DNA of 64,000 nt from JBGPOS01 sp041488155 (GCA_041488155.1 JBGPOS010000009.1:1-64000), one strand, 5' to 3'; counted from the first letter of the stretch, positions 1 to 8,635 are shown. Numbers and translations are program-made. Notes: generated by a model not told the origin, from the letters alone.

Positions 1-376
1 CGACCTCGCCGTCGAAGAACGGCTGCCCGGCGTGCTCCCAACGGCAGTGGTCTCTGACCGACGCCACTGCCGCGCGCACCCGGTCAGAGCTCGGGTCGAT
101 CCCGAAATCATGTAGTAGCTGGAGTGTTGGCAGCGTCGCGGTCCAGGGCTGGCCCTGGTTCTCGTCGCGCCAGTTGAAGCTCCGCGCCGGGAAGCACGCG
201 CCTCCCGCCCACTGGCCGTCGTCGCCCTGCAACGCCAGCAGCCTGGCACCCCAGCCTTCGGTGGCCACCCGTGCGCGCTCCGCCGCGACGACCTCAGCCG
301 GCGCATGGACAAGATCGCGCAAGACCTGCCAGCGGATGGCGGGGTCCGAATCGAGCAGCCAGTCCAGTACGGTCAT
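1..376 (-). CDS. Cyclase/prenyltransferase-like hypothetical protein, C-terminus beyond window
   Basis: Read on the minus strand from an ATG at 376, an open frame runs off the left edge with no stop (about 125 codons seen). The N-terminus begins MTVLDWLLDSDPAIRWQ and continues with repeated W-, G- and Q-rich stretches such as GDDGQWAGGACF and SFNWRDENQGQPW. This pattern resembles alpha/alpha-barrel proteins often labelled squalene-cyclase-like or prenyltransferase-like hypothetical proteins in high-GC bacteria. Substrate and role are unknown. No strong Shine-Dalgarno precedes the ATG. Only the first part is visible, so the family call rests on the opening motif. Confidence 0.7.
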   Translation of the reverse strand, partial: MTVLDWLLDSDPAIRWQVLRDLVHAPAEVVAAERARVATEGWGARLLALQGDDGQWAGGACFPARSFNWRDENQGQPWTATLPTLQLLHDFGIDPSSDRVRAAVASVRDHCRWEHAGQPFFDGEV

Positions 377-596
377 GGGGGCTGAGTCTAGCAAGCTGGT
401 GAGAAGAGCGTCGGACCCATGGCATTCCGGGCATCCGCCCGGGGAATTGTAAGGCGGATGATGGTGGTTAGCCGGGCAGGGTCTGCGTGAACCGCAGTGT
501 GTCGATCGCACGAAGCTTCCGCCCCAAGCGGGGTAGCGCGATGCCGGCATGAAATCCCGTCGCCACGCAACCGATGCCACGGCGGGAAGGGCGCGC

Positions 597-1490
597 TCAA
601 CTTGTCCCCGATTTCTGCGCCTTTCCGCCGGGTGCGGCGACCATAATCTTGATGAGTGCTTCGGTGATCTTCGGCTCCAGCCCTTCGGTGTGGCCTTTGT
701 CCATGCGCACCACGTCGGCGATGAGGCGCCCGTCCCGCGCGTTTGGGTAGACATAGACTTGTGCCGTCCCCGGTCGCGGCAACAAACCCCAGGCGGGCGT
801 CGAGTTCCCCTCGCGCAGGGTGTCGTAGATCTGGCCGGGACGGTCATCGACCACGTCGGGCAGCCGTACACGCGGGGCCGCGTGATATTTCTCGGCCCAG
901 GGCGAGGTCTCGGGCAGAGAGACCATTTCGTGCTCCCCGCTGGCGAAGATGAAGGAGATGTCGCAGTTGGGGGCAGCGGCCCTGCCGGGCCGGGGTCCTT
1001 CGCCTCGCGGAAGCGCCGGCAGCGGCCCGCGGGCCGGCGGGAAGAACGAGGCCGGAAGCTCTATCGGCCCGATTCGGCCGCCGGACAGGCTCAGCCATCC
1101 ATCTACCCGCTGCTTGAAGAAGTCGATGTCCAGGAGGCGATTGGATGTCATGCCGCCCTGGGAGTGGCCGACGAGCCAGAACGATCTGATGTTCTGCTTG
1201 CCGTACTTTTCGAAAACGTAGTCCACGATGTGGCGAAGGTGCTCGTCGTCGGCCTCTGCGACCCAGCGCCGCATTGGCTCTTTCGTGGCGGCCGACGGCG
1301 TGGCCACGACCAGGCGGTAGCTTTCCTTGTATTCGAAGGCCGGGAAATACAGGCGCTGCCATGCGCCGACTGAGCCCCCGCCGTGGAGGCTCAGGAGGAA
1401 CACCAGCTTCTCGCCGGGCTGAAGGTCGTCCGGATCGTCGAGGTAGAACTTGCGTCCTGTCTTCTCGTCCACTGCGCTGATGCTGGCCAT
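597..1490 (-). CDS. Alpha/beta hydrolase, PHB-depolymerase-like esterase
   Basis: 297 aa, ATG start with AAGGGA nine bases upstream. LHGGGSVGAW near residue 35 is the oxyanion-hole loop and GHSQGG (residues 108-113) is the nucleophile elbow with Ser110. A C-terminal His is offered by MDKGHTEG near residue 272. The arrangement matches the polyhydroxybutyrate-depolymerase/feruloyl-esterase branch of the alpha/beta hydrolases. No secretion signal is seen, so it is probably cytoplasmic. A Pro/Gly/Arg-rich insert (about residues 150-170) looks like a lineage-specific loop. The natural substrate cannot be read from sequence. Confidence 0.75.
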   Translation of the reverse strand: MASISAVDEKTGRKFYLDDPDDLQPGEKLVFLLSLHGGGSVGAWQRLYFPAFEYKESYRLVVATPSAATKEPMRRWVAEADDEHLRHIVDYVFEKYGKQNIRSFWLVGHSQGGMTSNRLLDIDFFKQRVDGWLSLSGGRIGPIELPASFFPPARGPLPALPRGEGPRPGRAAAPNCDISFIFASGEHEMVSLPETSPWAEKYHAAPRVRLPDVVDDRPGQIYDTLREGNSTPAWGLLPRPGTAQVYVYPNARDGRLIADVVRMDKGHTEGLEPKITEALIKIMVAAPGGKAQKSGTS

Positions 1491-1931
1491 CTGTTGTCAT
1501 CCCTTCGTGGCGCACATTTTCGCCTGAATTGAGTCCCGCGCCAAAGTGTAGCTGGATATGGCGCTCGCAGTCCGGGGCCGCCGGCGGCGCCTCAGCGGCC
1601 GAACTGAGCCGCCTCGCCGCGAACGGCGGACTGCGCCTTGTCGGTAGTTTACTCCCGCAAGTTGGCGGGCATCGCCACTCGGGGCGGGATACCGGTGCTC
1701 CGCACCCCTGCTCGGCAGCCAGTCAGTTTCGGAATTCTCCTGAACCGACGGCGAAAACTGCTCGGGGCCGGCCGTAGGCTTCGTTCGCGACAAACGGACT
1801 CGTCGGTTCGTCCGTGGTAGCGCCTCGCTCCAGATTCGGCCCGGATCGCCAGTTGACCGCCAAGCAACCACGAGAGTTCCGGTCCTCTTGGTCGACCACG
1901 GCCCCACACGTAACCGTCGGAAGGTCTGGTG
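1491..1931. other. 441-bp gap without a recognisable gene
   Basis: The gap lies between the esterase start and the stop of the uracil-DNA glycosylase-like gene, both on the minus strand. Open frames exist on both strands but are Arg/Ser/Pro-rich, lack family motifs and overlap each other, as expected from random high-GC sequence. Apart from the esterase ribosome site next to 1490 I see no RNA gene or clear terminator. Confidence 0.5.
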
Positions 1932-2630
1932 CTATTGCATCCGATCGCGTGGCATGGTCGACGAACGGTCGTCTGCCTCGAAGAGTTCTCTTCGTGATGC
2001 GAGAATTGTGGGGAATTCGCGCCGGAAACGCTGACCGAACGCAGCAGGGTGCGGACTCGCAAGGACTGACCCCGTCTCCAGGAGGTGACGGAGAGCTTCG
2101 GACTGCCCCGCCACACGCGTCGCATGAGCATGCGCGTCTCTCCCGAACGCGATGACGACGCGAAGAGTCGGCAGAAGCGCCTCGAGTTCCTCACCGAGGT
2201 ACGCACGCGAGCATGTTGCCAGGGCTCGCGCCCGTACTCCGTTTCTTGCTTCGGCCTTGGTGGTCACGCATTTCGCGATTTCCGTGTAGTACACCGATGA
2301 CCAGTCAAGACCGGCGGCGCGGACTGTCTCCCGGATATCGAGGCCTCCGCCTCGCGGCTCTTGGTGGTATCCAACGAGACCTTCCTCATAGAGAGGGTGC
2401 ATCGCCGAGCGATCGAGTCGCTGACGCGGCCAACGCACTTGTGCCACATCAGGAGGGCCTGGGTTCATGGCAATCAGCGCAAGCTGCACTTTCGTTCGTC
2501 CACCGGCTCCGAATTTCGGGAAGTATCCAAGTTCGTCGATGCTGGAGTGAAGCGGACATTGTGTCAGCAAACACATGTAGATTCGGTCGGCGATCGACGC
2601 GTACTTTGGTGCCTCAACCGGTTGATCCAT
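1932..2630 (-). CDS. Uracil-DNA glycosylase superfamily protein
   Basis: 232 aa from ATG at 2630, chosen over an upstream in-frame start because AAGGAG sits nine bases before it. Superfamily signs are the motif-A-like LALIAMNPGPPD (about residues 48-59), a hydrophobic strand VIAFGRDA, and SPHPAA near the C-terminus, corresponding to the catalytic-loop HPS/HPA motif. YYTEIAKC is like the helical segment of family 4/5 glycosylases. The protein would excise uracil or a related base from DNA. The four iron-sulfur Cys of family 4 are not evident, so activity and specificity are uncertain. It is isolated from other repair genes. Confidence 0.65.
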   Translation of the reverse strand: MDQPVEAPKYASIADRIYMCLLTQCPLHSSIDELGYFPKFGAGGRTKVQLALIAMNPGPPDVAQVRWPRQRLDRSAMHPLYEEGLVGYHQEPRGGGLDIRETVRAAGLDWSSVYYTEIAKCVTTKAEARNGVRARALATCSRAYLGEELEALLPTLRVVIAFGRDAHAHATRVAGQSEALRHLLETGSVLASPHPAAFGQRFRREFPTILASRRELFEADDRSSTMPRDRMQ

Positions 2631-2714
2631 GAGTCGATTCTCCTTGCGCTTTACCAATTCGTTGACACCGCAGGGCGCTTCCGATCCCACGTTGCGCCGT
2701 CTAGCGGCAGAAAG

Positions 2715-2891
2715 TCACACGACGGAAAACTCCCGGATGAGTCGGTAGAACCGATTTATGCGCCGTCGCCGCCTGCGTACCTGTAATCTGGCCATGGTCA
2801 GGGCAATAGGACGGCGGTTGTGACCGTCGTACCGCATACGCAAAAGCGCATCGTGCTGGCTCCGAAGTTCTCGTTCGATGTTCAAGCCCAT
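2715..2891 (-). CDS. Small basic hypothetical protein (58 aa)
   Basis: An ATG at 2891 has GGGAGG five bases upstream, a good ribosome site. The 58-aa product starts MGLNIERELRSQHDALLRMR and ends in an Arg-rich tract (RRRRRRINRFYRLIREF). It follows the EXLDI-type gene by 26 bases on the same strand, so both may be cotranscribed from the promoter at 3461-3489. The high Arg content would suit a nucleic-acid or ribosome binder, but no family is recognised. An upstream in-frame start would add eight residues. Confidence 0.45.
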   Translation of the reverse strand: MGLNIERELRSQHDALLRMRYDGHNRRPIALTMARLQVRRRRRRINRFYRLIREFSVV

Positions 2892-2917
2892 TCGGCCCTC
2901 CCTTGCCTTTTTCAAAG

Positions 2918-3436
2918 TCAGTCACTGATGTCGATCGGTTGATTCAACTTGACTGCGGTAAGGTCAACCAACCGGCGACTGATAACGCCCTCGTCCGCTA
3001 GCCGATTCAGCTCTTGGATGTTGGCAACGATGCGCAGATCGGCCCGATAATCGTCATCCAGTTCGTCCCAGTCCATTAGTTCTGACCAGACGAGCAACCG
3101 CCCGTTTCGCATCTGCGCCACCGACCCGGTCCACCGGACTGAATACGCGCCTTCATTCCAGAGAGGGGCGAACTCATCGTCGGGCTCGTCTTTGACCAGC
3201 CACCGACCAACGAAGTGCCTCTGCAATTTCCCCGAGGTCTCGGTGCCAACCTCCACCTCAATCGGTTCGAACCCCTTGGTCGCTTCCGCCTCCGTGATCG
3301 CGGCCTCCAGCCTGCGGATCTCGGAACGAATGGCGGCTGCGACGAATGCCGACATGTTCCCGTTTGGGGCAAGCTCGGCCGCTCGTTCCCAAAGTTCGAG
3401 GTCGGTCGGCTGAACGTACAGTGTCTTGTTCGGAAT
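2918..3436 (-). CDS. EXLDI-type protein, probable ATT start
   Basis: The product opens PNKTLYVQPTDLELWERAAEL, very like the conserved N-terminus of EXLDI-type proteins of high-GC bacteria, followed by GNMSAFVAAAIRSEIRRLEA, a helix resembling ribbon-helix-helix DNA binders. The codon where Met is expected is ATT at 3436-3434. GGAG lies nine bases upstream, and the consensus promoter at 3461-3489 places the RNA start about 18 bases upstream, so in-frame codons further 5' would not be transcribed. The product would be 172 aa; the C-terminal 90 residues are acidic and end PIDISD. Function is unknown; an autoregulated transcription factor is plausible. Confidence 0.6.
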   Translation of the reverse strand: MPNKTLYVQPTDLELWERAAELAPNGNMSAFVAAAIRSEIRRLEAAITEAEATKGFEPIEVEVGTETSGKLQRHFVGRWLVKDEPDDEFAPLWNEGAYSVRWTGSVAQMRNGRLLVWSELMDWDELDDDYRADLRIVANIQELNRLADEGVISRRLVDLTAVKLNQPIDISD

Positions 3437-3460
3437 TGAGGGATGCTCCGTATGTGCATA

Positions 3461-3489
3461 AGTATACGTGGTCACCACAGGGATGTCAA
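3461..3489 (-). promoter_or_regulatory. Consensus sigma-70-type promoter
   Basis: On the minus strand TTGACA (3489-3484) and TATACT (3466-3461) are separated by exactly 17 bases. This is the best match to the housekeeping consensus that I found in the window. It points at the EXLDI-type gene, with a predicted RNA start near 3454. Confidence 0.8.
3468..3478. promoter_or_regulatory. Candidate operator palindrome in promoter spacer
   Basis: GTGGTCACCAC is a perfect 5+1+5 inverted repeat lying between the -35 and -10 boxes of the promoter above. Its position suits a repressor site, possibly for the downstream ribbon-helix-helix-like product itself. Length is modest, so chance is not excluded. 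Confidence 0.45.
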
Positions 3490-3672
3490 GCGCTCTGCGG
3501 CACGCTGGGAAGCCTTCGCGGGCCGACTCGACGGGGGCCTGTGCTAATATCTCGGCGCTCGAACAGCGACAGTCCCAAACCGCAGGAGAGGGGTGCGGAC
3601 GCGGGCGGCTCTGCCGAGACCGAAGCAACATCCACGCAGTAGAAGGGACAACGCGGATCTACGGGGATTCTG

Positions 3673-4056
3673 ATGACGATTGACAGAATCGCGCCGCGTC
3701 TGGAACAACTGGGGGGCCAGGTGAAGTCGCTCGGCCCGCCGTGGCGGGCGGAGCTCCACCGCAACGGAAGCTTTCGCCTCCTCTTTGGCGAAGGCAAAGT
3801 CAGCTATTGGCCGTCAGCCCGTCGTCCGACGCGGCCCTTCCTCGACATGGGACAGACGTCGGACACTGACCGTATGTCCGCCTTCGCCACCCTACGGCCG
3901 AAGCACAAGAACAAGCGAGGTATCCCGCTGGAAGTAACTGACTTTGACACGTTCGTGGAATGGGCCTTCAGCGAGGCGCCGAAGCGTTCCCTCGCCCCGT
4001 TCAATCGCGACCACCCCAGAGCCATTGGAAACCCGGTCGTCAAGGTCTGGGAATAG
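3673..4056 (+). CDS. Hypothetical protein (127 aa)
   Basis: ATG start with a GGGG tract about eight bases upstream. The product is basic and aromatic (WRAELHRNGSFRLLFG, VSYWPSARRPTRPFLDMG), has no membrane segment or signal peptide, and contains two Trp-led alternating stretches that look like beta strands. No family is recognised. It is divergent from the EXLDI-type gene, with about 200 bases between the two starts that would hold its promoter. Confidence 0.45.
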   Translation: MTIDRIAPRLEQLGGQVKSLGPPWRAELHRNGSFRLLFGEGKVSYWPSARRPTRPFLDMGQTSDTDRMSAFATLRPKHKNKRGIPLEVTDFDTFVEWAFSEAPKRSLAPFNRDHPRAIGNPVVKVWE

Positions 4057-4142
4057 CGGGTTCGCAAACCGAAATCAGGTCGCCGCGTTCCGCGCGGTTG
4101 GTAGGCAACGCAGCGCAACTTCGTCTTAAGGGAGTGAACGAG

Positions 4143-4436
4143 GTGTTCCAAGCGCTAAGGCGGCCCGTCGACGAGGTGGAGCTGCGCCTGTCTCCCGGCG
4201 CCGATGGTGGCACGGTGCTCGAGCTCGAACACGCCTCGGTCCTGTTCGCGGGAGAGGGCGTCGGCGCGGCCTGGGAGTGGTGGCTGGACCGACTCGCTTC
4301 TCTCCTTCGGGGCGAGGAGCCCGACACCGACGAGGCCGCGGCGGAATCACGCTTCACGCAGCGCAACGATACCTGGCTGGCCATCGTCGAGGCAGCGGCC
4401 GCGGCGAGGTCCGGCGAGACGCGGCCGGCCGGCTAG
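4143..4436 (+). pseudogene. Truncated SRPBCC/AHSA1-type protein, C-terminal half
   Basis: From GTG at 4143 (GGAG eight bases upstream) about 97 residues are read. The block DEVELRLSPGADGGTVLELE followed by GVGAAWEWWLDRLASLLRGE is the last strand and long C-terminal helix of the SRPBCC/AHSA1 (Bet v1-like) fold. The helix-grip half that should precede it, about 80-90 residues, is missing; the sequence upstream belongs to the previous gene in another frame. It is therefore a decayed remnant or a diverged mini-protein. The end overlaps the peroxidase stop by 4 bases on the opposite strand. Confidence 0.5.
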
Positions 4437-6061
4437 CCCAGCGCGGTAACCCGGCGGATCAGCTCCCTGAATCCGAATCGGCCGTTCGAGGCGAGCAACC
4501 GATGGGGCTCGAAGTCCGGCGTATTCAGCACCGAGGAGGGGTCCGCGGCCATGACTCCTGCGAACGTCTCCGCGACGATGCGGCCGCCGACCGGGCCCAG
4601 CCGGAACGGCGCGCGTTGCGGGCCATGGATTTGGCCGTTGTAGACGCGGAAGGCCTCGGCCGTGGCCTCAGCGAGGACGTAGGTCCAGAGCGGCGCCTTG
4701 CCCGAGAAGGCGTGCGAGACATTTGTGATCGCGGTCGCGTCGGCGGGATCGCCCGTTGCCTTGCCAATGAGGATCTGGTCGTCGCGCAGAGGCCACAGGC
4801 CCATCGCACGGGCGACATCCTGCCCGGAAGGCAGGCCAAGCTGGACGGCCCGCATGAGGTTCCTCTTGGCGAGCGAAGCCGGTCCGGCGCCCGTTGCGGG
4901 AAGCGGAAGCAGGCTGAGAGGGAACACGAGCGAGTTGTCGAACCTGTAGGAGGCCTGCGGCTGGCCGACCTTTCGTGGTCCATCGAGGAGGAAGAAGAAC
5001 TTCCAGTCGATGGCGAAGTTCGGTGGACTCGGCTGGAACCCGCCGAGGCTCTGCGTCGGGTCCATCGATGTCGAGAACACCGGTAGGCGGGGCGCCACCG
5101 CCTGGTTGATGCGGTAGATCGGCCGCACCATAGAGTGCCCAAAGCGGTAGGCGGCGACGCTGAATTCGACGGGCATGCCGTTGCAGGCGTTGAAGAAGCG
5201 AAGGCGTGGACCGCGGGCCCCTCCCGGGAACCCGGGAAGCACGCTGCGCACCATGTCCTGTCCGACGATTGTGGGGAGGAAATCCGTGAGCACGGCCCAC
5301 TGGTAATGCAGCCGGACGAAGCGCTGAGCGGCCGCCAGGACGCGGTCGTCGTGCCAGCCGGGGTGCTCTGCCCGCATGACGTCGACTGCGAGGTTGTGGA
5401 AGCGGAGGAAGACTGAGTGGACGCCGGCGACAATCCGGTTCTCGTCGTCCCTGGGGTCGCCCAGCAAGGCGCGCCCGGTGGCATCACGCGGCAGGTCACG
5501 CGAGCGGTGGTCGGGGCTGCCGGTGAGCGGCGCCCCGAGCTTCAAGCGGACACCGCCCGGCTGATAGAGATCCGGGGATCCCACCGGCCCAGACCCGTAG
5601 ACGTTGTCGAGGTCGAACATCGGCGTTCGGCCGTTCGCCAGCGTCGTGGGATCAGTGGGCGTGATGAGGTCGTCGGGCCGATTGTCGAAGGTCAGGTCAT
5701 GGTCGATGAACTGGCCGATGTAGGTGAAGCCGGCATCGATGTCGGCGTTTTCCTCGTCGTCGACCTGTCCTTCGGGTGTCGGTTCGGCGTCGTCTGCAGC
5801 CATCACGGCAGAAGCGAGAAGGTCGAGGTCTGCCAGCGACCAGGATGCTTTCTTCAGACCGGGGAACATCCTGCCGAAGTTGCCGGGCACCGTCCCGCAC
5901 GTGAGCGCCTCCGCTGGCTGCGCCGACGACGCCAGGCCCGTGATAAGTCCGGCCGGCAAGAGGGAGGCCGCTGCGCCCCCGGCAGCCAATCCCCCTGCAA
6001 GGCGCAGCAGGTCTCTCCGGGAAACGCTGCGCGACGCCGAATCGGAGCCGTTCGAGTCCAT
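4433..6061 (-). CDS. Tat-exported animal-type heme peroxidase
   Basis: 542 aa from ATG at 6061 (AAAGGA upstream). The N-terminus has a twin-arginine signal, SRRDLLRLAGG (residues 14-24), then an Ala/Gly/Leu hydrophobic run, so the protein is exported folded. YIGQFIDHDLTFD (residues 114-126) carries the distal His121 of the animal heme peroxidase (peroxinectin-type) superfamily, and YRFGHSMVRP near residue 305 carries the proximal heme His. NDTDA-like structural features are not needed for this call. The enzyme would oxidise halides or phenolics with hydrogen peroxide outside the cytoplasm. It stands alone, convergent with the SRPBCC remnant. Confidence 0.85.
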   Translation of the reverse strand: MDSNGSDSASRSVSRRDLLRLAGGLAAGGAAASLLPAGLITGLASSAQPAEALTCGTVPGNFGRMFPGLKKASWSLADLDLLASAVMAADDAEPTPEGQVDDEENADIDAGFTYIGQFIDHDLTFDNRPDDLITPTDPTTLANGRTPMFDLDNVYGSGPVGSPDLYQPGGVRLKLGAPLTGSPDHRSRDLPRDATGRALLGDPRDDENRIVAGVHSVFLRFHNLAVDVMRAEHPGWHDDRVLAAAQRFVRLHYQWAVLTDFLPTIVGQDMVRSVLPGFPGGARGPRLRFFNACNGMPVEFSVAAYRFGHSMVRPIYRINQAVAPRLPVFSTSMDPTQSLGGFQPSPPNFAIDWKFFFLLDGPRKVGQPQASYRFDNSLVFPLSLLPLPATGAGPASLAKRNLMRAVQLGLPSGQDVARAMGLWPLRDDQILIGKATGDPADATAITNVSHAFSGKAPLWTYVLAEATAEAFRVYNGQIHGPQRAPFRLGPVGGRIVAETFAGVMAADPSSVLNTPDFEPHRLLASNGRFGFRELIRRVTALG

Positions 6062-6323
6062 GGGTGGTCCTTTCGAAATGGAGGGCGCAGGTCGACATTC
6101 GACACCCGAAAAGACTCGGTTCAGGGGAATCTCGCAACTGAGCCCGCACCGACACGCAACGTTCTCCCCGGGCCGCTCTGGCCCCGCGATCGTCACCCGA
6201 CAGAACACCGGCCTGGTGAGTCACGGAGCTGCGAGAAGATTCAGGCGAAAGCGTCCATCAGTTGACGGACGCTAGCCAATCCGCGGCAGGAGGTCGCCCA
6301 CCCCGGTCTCTGGCTATCGCCGG

Positions 6324-7529
6324 CTATTGCCGTGCGGAAGCCGACGTGACCCCGAGATCGTGGAATCGCTCGATGTCGTCCCAGGAGTAGCCGAGGTTCA
6401 GCAGGAGCTGTTCGGTGTCCTGCCCGAGCTCAGGAGCTACTCCCTGCACGCGGGTCGGAGTCTCGCTGAGGATGACGGGGATGCCCACGGCGCGGTGGCC
6501 CGGGAAGTTTGGGTGGTCGACATGCTGGAGGTAGCCGTTCTCCCAGAATTGCGGGTCCGCCACGACGGCGGCGTAGTCGTGCACCGGGCCGGTGGGTACG
6601 TCCAGCGCCATGATTCGCCCGAGCCATTCGTCGCGGGGCCTGGTGGCGATGGTGGCCTGCAGTTCGGCGAGTAACCAATCCCGATTCTGTTGGCGGGCGA
6701 AAGGCTCGGCGCTGCGAGGGTCAGTGACGAGGTCGTCGCGCTCCAGCGCGGAGCAGAGCTTCGGCCAGTGCTTAGGGTCGAGGATGCCGATCGTCATCCA
6801 GAGGCTATCGCTCGCCTGGTACCAGGCGAAGATCGGGTTGAAGGGTCGCCCACCCTGGACGGTCGCCTGGTGTCCTGTGTGGAGAAACGCCTGGATGGAG
6901 AGGGTTTGCAGCGTGACCATCGCCCCCAGCTGCGAGACGTCCACCCTCTGGCCGATCCCGAGACGCTCGCGCGCGAACAACGCCGCCATGATCCCGTAGG
7001 CAAACGTCATCGAACCGACCTGATCGGCTAACCCCCAGGGGCTGCTCATGGGGGGATTCCCGGGCCCGCCCGCGATGGCAACCATCGCCCCGCTCATACC
7101 CTGGGCGACGACGTCGAACGAGCCACGATCGCGCCAGGCGCCGGTCGGCCCGAAGCCGCTGTTCGTGGCGTAGATCAGGCGCGGATTGATGGCGCGGAGG
7201 TCGTCGTAACCGTAGCCGAGGCGGTCCAGGAAGCCCGGACGGAAGTTCTCGGTGAGCACGTCTGCTTCAGCGACCAGCCGGTGCACGACGTCTCGGGCTT
7301 CCTCACGGCGGAGGTCGAGCGTGATGCTCCGCTTGCCCCTATTGAGAGCTTCGAAGTACGAGCAGAAGCCGTCGGCGGCCACACCAAGCGAGCGGCCAGG
7401 ATCACCCTCGCCGGGCAGTTCGACCTTGATAATCTCCGCGCCCATGTCGGAGAGCATGACAGTTGCGTGCGGTCCGTTTTGGTAGCGAGTGAAGTCCAGG
7501 ACCCTGATACCCTCAAGCGGCGCAGGCAT
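6324..7529 (-). CDS. Family III CoA transferase (CaiB/BaiF type)
   Basis: 401 aa from ATG at 7529, preceded by GGGAGGG six bases away; an upstream ATG would add nine residues. The N-terminus PLEGIRVLDFTRYQNGPHA and MLSDMGAEIIKVE are typical of family III transferases, as is LNRGKRSITLDL. SFDVVAQGMSGAM holds the catalytic Asp expected in the family D-x3-Q motif. The enzyme moves CoA between carboxylic acids; donor and acceptor are unknown. Neighbouring acyl-CoA genes lie elsewhere in the window (enoyl-CoA hydratase at 27-28 kb), not adjacent. Confidence 0.88.
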   Translation of the reverse strand: MPAPLEGIRVLDFTRYQNGPHATVMLSDMGAEIIKVELPGEGDPGRSLGVAADGFCSYFEALNRGKRSITLDLRREEARDVVHRLVAEADVLTENFRPGFLDRLGYGYDDLRAINPRLIYATNSGFGPTGAWRDRGSFDVVAQGMSGAMVAIAGGPGNPPMSSPWGLADQVGSMTFAYGIMAALFARERLGIGQRVDVSQLGAMVTLQTLSIQAFLHTGHQATVQGGRPFNPIFAWYQASDSLWMTIGILDPKHWPKLCSALERDDLVTDPRSAEPFARQQNRDWLLAELQATIATRPRDEWLGRIMALDVPTGPVHDYAAVVADPQFWENGYLQHVDHPNFPGHRAVGIPVILSETPTRVQGVAPELGQDTEQLLLNLGYSWDDIERFHDLGVTSASARQ

Positions 7530-7662
7530 CTCACACCCTCCCGTGCAAACGAGCACTCAACGAGAATCGTAGATCGAGTCCGAGTCTTGCGTGCTGGAAT
7601 CTGTCCGGCGCAAGGGATACCGATAGAAGCGTCAGCGGCCTGGCCAGAACGCGCACGGGCAT

Positions 7663-8604
7663 CTACCGCGCCGAGTGCACTTCGTCGATGAACGGGGCCA
7701 GCCAGGTAGCGGCTCGCGCGGCCCACTGCGCATCGTACGGTCGCTTCGCCAGCTTCATTGCCCGGCCGGGAGAGACCAGCGCAACGCCGGCACGCGCCAC
7801 CGAGCTGAGGTCTCCGGCTGACGCCGAACGGGCGTACGCCTTGCAGGCGTCCAGCCTGTTGCCGCCGCGGAGCGAGCACCAGCCCACCCACCGGTACAGG
7901 CTCCTGGAATCGATCGGCCGACCCCCGCGCGCGGCCGCGTAGTTCGCTTCTACCTTACGTGCCTCGCTGAGCACGCCGGAGGTATCGAGCGACGCCATAC
8001 CGGCGTGTTCGACGTAGGCTGCAAGCGGCTCGGAGGCGCAGGCGGGCCGCCCCGTCGCAGCGAGGCGAATCCAGAGATCCCAGTCCTCGAGCTTGCCCAG
8101 GGCAATATCAAATGCTCGGAGTTCTGCGAGTAGTTCGCGTCGCGCCATTACGACTGAGGCGCCGGCCGCGAGCACGTTCTTGAAGGGTAGCTGTCGTAAG
8201 ACCTGGTCAGGATCTGGCGGAGCCTCACCGGCCAGCACCACAAGCCTCTTGTCGACTTGCACGAAGCCGGTGTAACTCCACTGCGCTCCAGTCGCGACTG
8301 TCGCCCGCAACTGTTTCGCGAGTTTGTCGGGCGCCCACAGGTCGTCATCGTCCAGCAGAGCGACCCAGTCGCCTCGTGCCGCCTCAATACCTCTGTTGCG
8401 CGCCGCGCTCACCCTTTGAGGCTGTTCGTTACGCAGCACCCTGAGCCTGGGATCGGCGACAGCCGCCAGCAGTTGCGGCGTGTCGTCTGTGGAGCCGTCA
8501 TCGACCACAACGATCTCGAATTCGACTTCCTGCTGAGCGAAGACGCTTCGCAGTGCCCTGGTCAGCAGGACAGCGCGGTTGTGGGTGGGGATGACGACGG
8601 TCAC
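7663..8604 (-). CDS. Family 2 glycosyltransferase
   Basis: 313 aa, GTG start with AGGAA eight bases upstream. MTVVIPTHNRAVLLTRALRS opens the GT-A fold, EIVVVDDGSTDDT holds the nucleotide-binding Asp pair, and WVALLDDDDLWAPDKL is the DxD metal site. KLEDWDLWIRLA matches the acceptor-side ED motif. It lies 31 bases downstream of the phosphatase-fold gene on the same strand, so the two are probably an operon. A role in polysaccharide or glycolipid assembly is inferred from the second GT2 gene at 11990; the sugar is unknown. Confidence 0.88.
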   Translation of the reverse strand: MTVVIPTHNRAVLLTRALRSVFAQQEVEFEIVVVDDGSTDDTPQLLAAVADPRLRVLRNEQPQRVSAARNRGIEAARGDWVALLDDDDLWAPDKLAKQLRATVATGAQWSYTGFVQVDKRLVVLAGEAPPDPDQVLRQLPFKNVLAAGASVVMARRELLAELRAFDIALGKLEDWDLWIRLAATGRPACASEPLAAYVEHAGMASLDTSGVLSEARKVEANYAAARGGRPIDSRSLYRWVGWCSLRGGNRLDACKAYARSASAGDLSSVARAGVALVSPGRAMKLAKRPYDAQWAARAATWLAPFIDEVHSAR

Positions 8605-8635
8605 TTCCAGGTTCCTGACCTCCGTTGACGAGCCG

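Noticed and set aside
3255..3290. tRNA-like TpsiC-arm motif GGTTCGAACCCC
   Set aside because: It lies inside the EXLDI-type coding sequence and no acceptor, D or anticodon arms can be formed around it.
3076..3459. ATG at 3459 as start for the gene under the consensus promoter
   Set aside because: It is in a different frame from the conserved protein and lies between the -10 box and the predicted RNA start, so it would not be transcribed.
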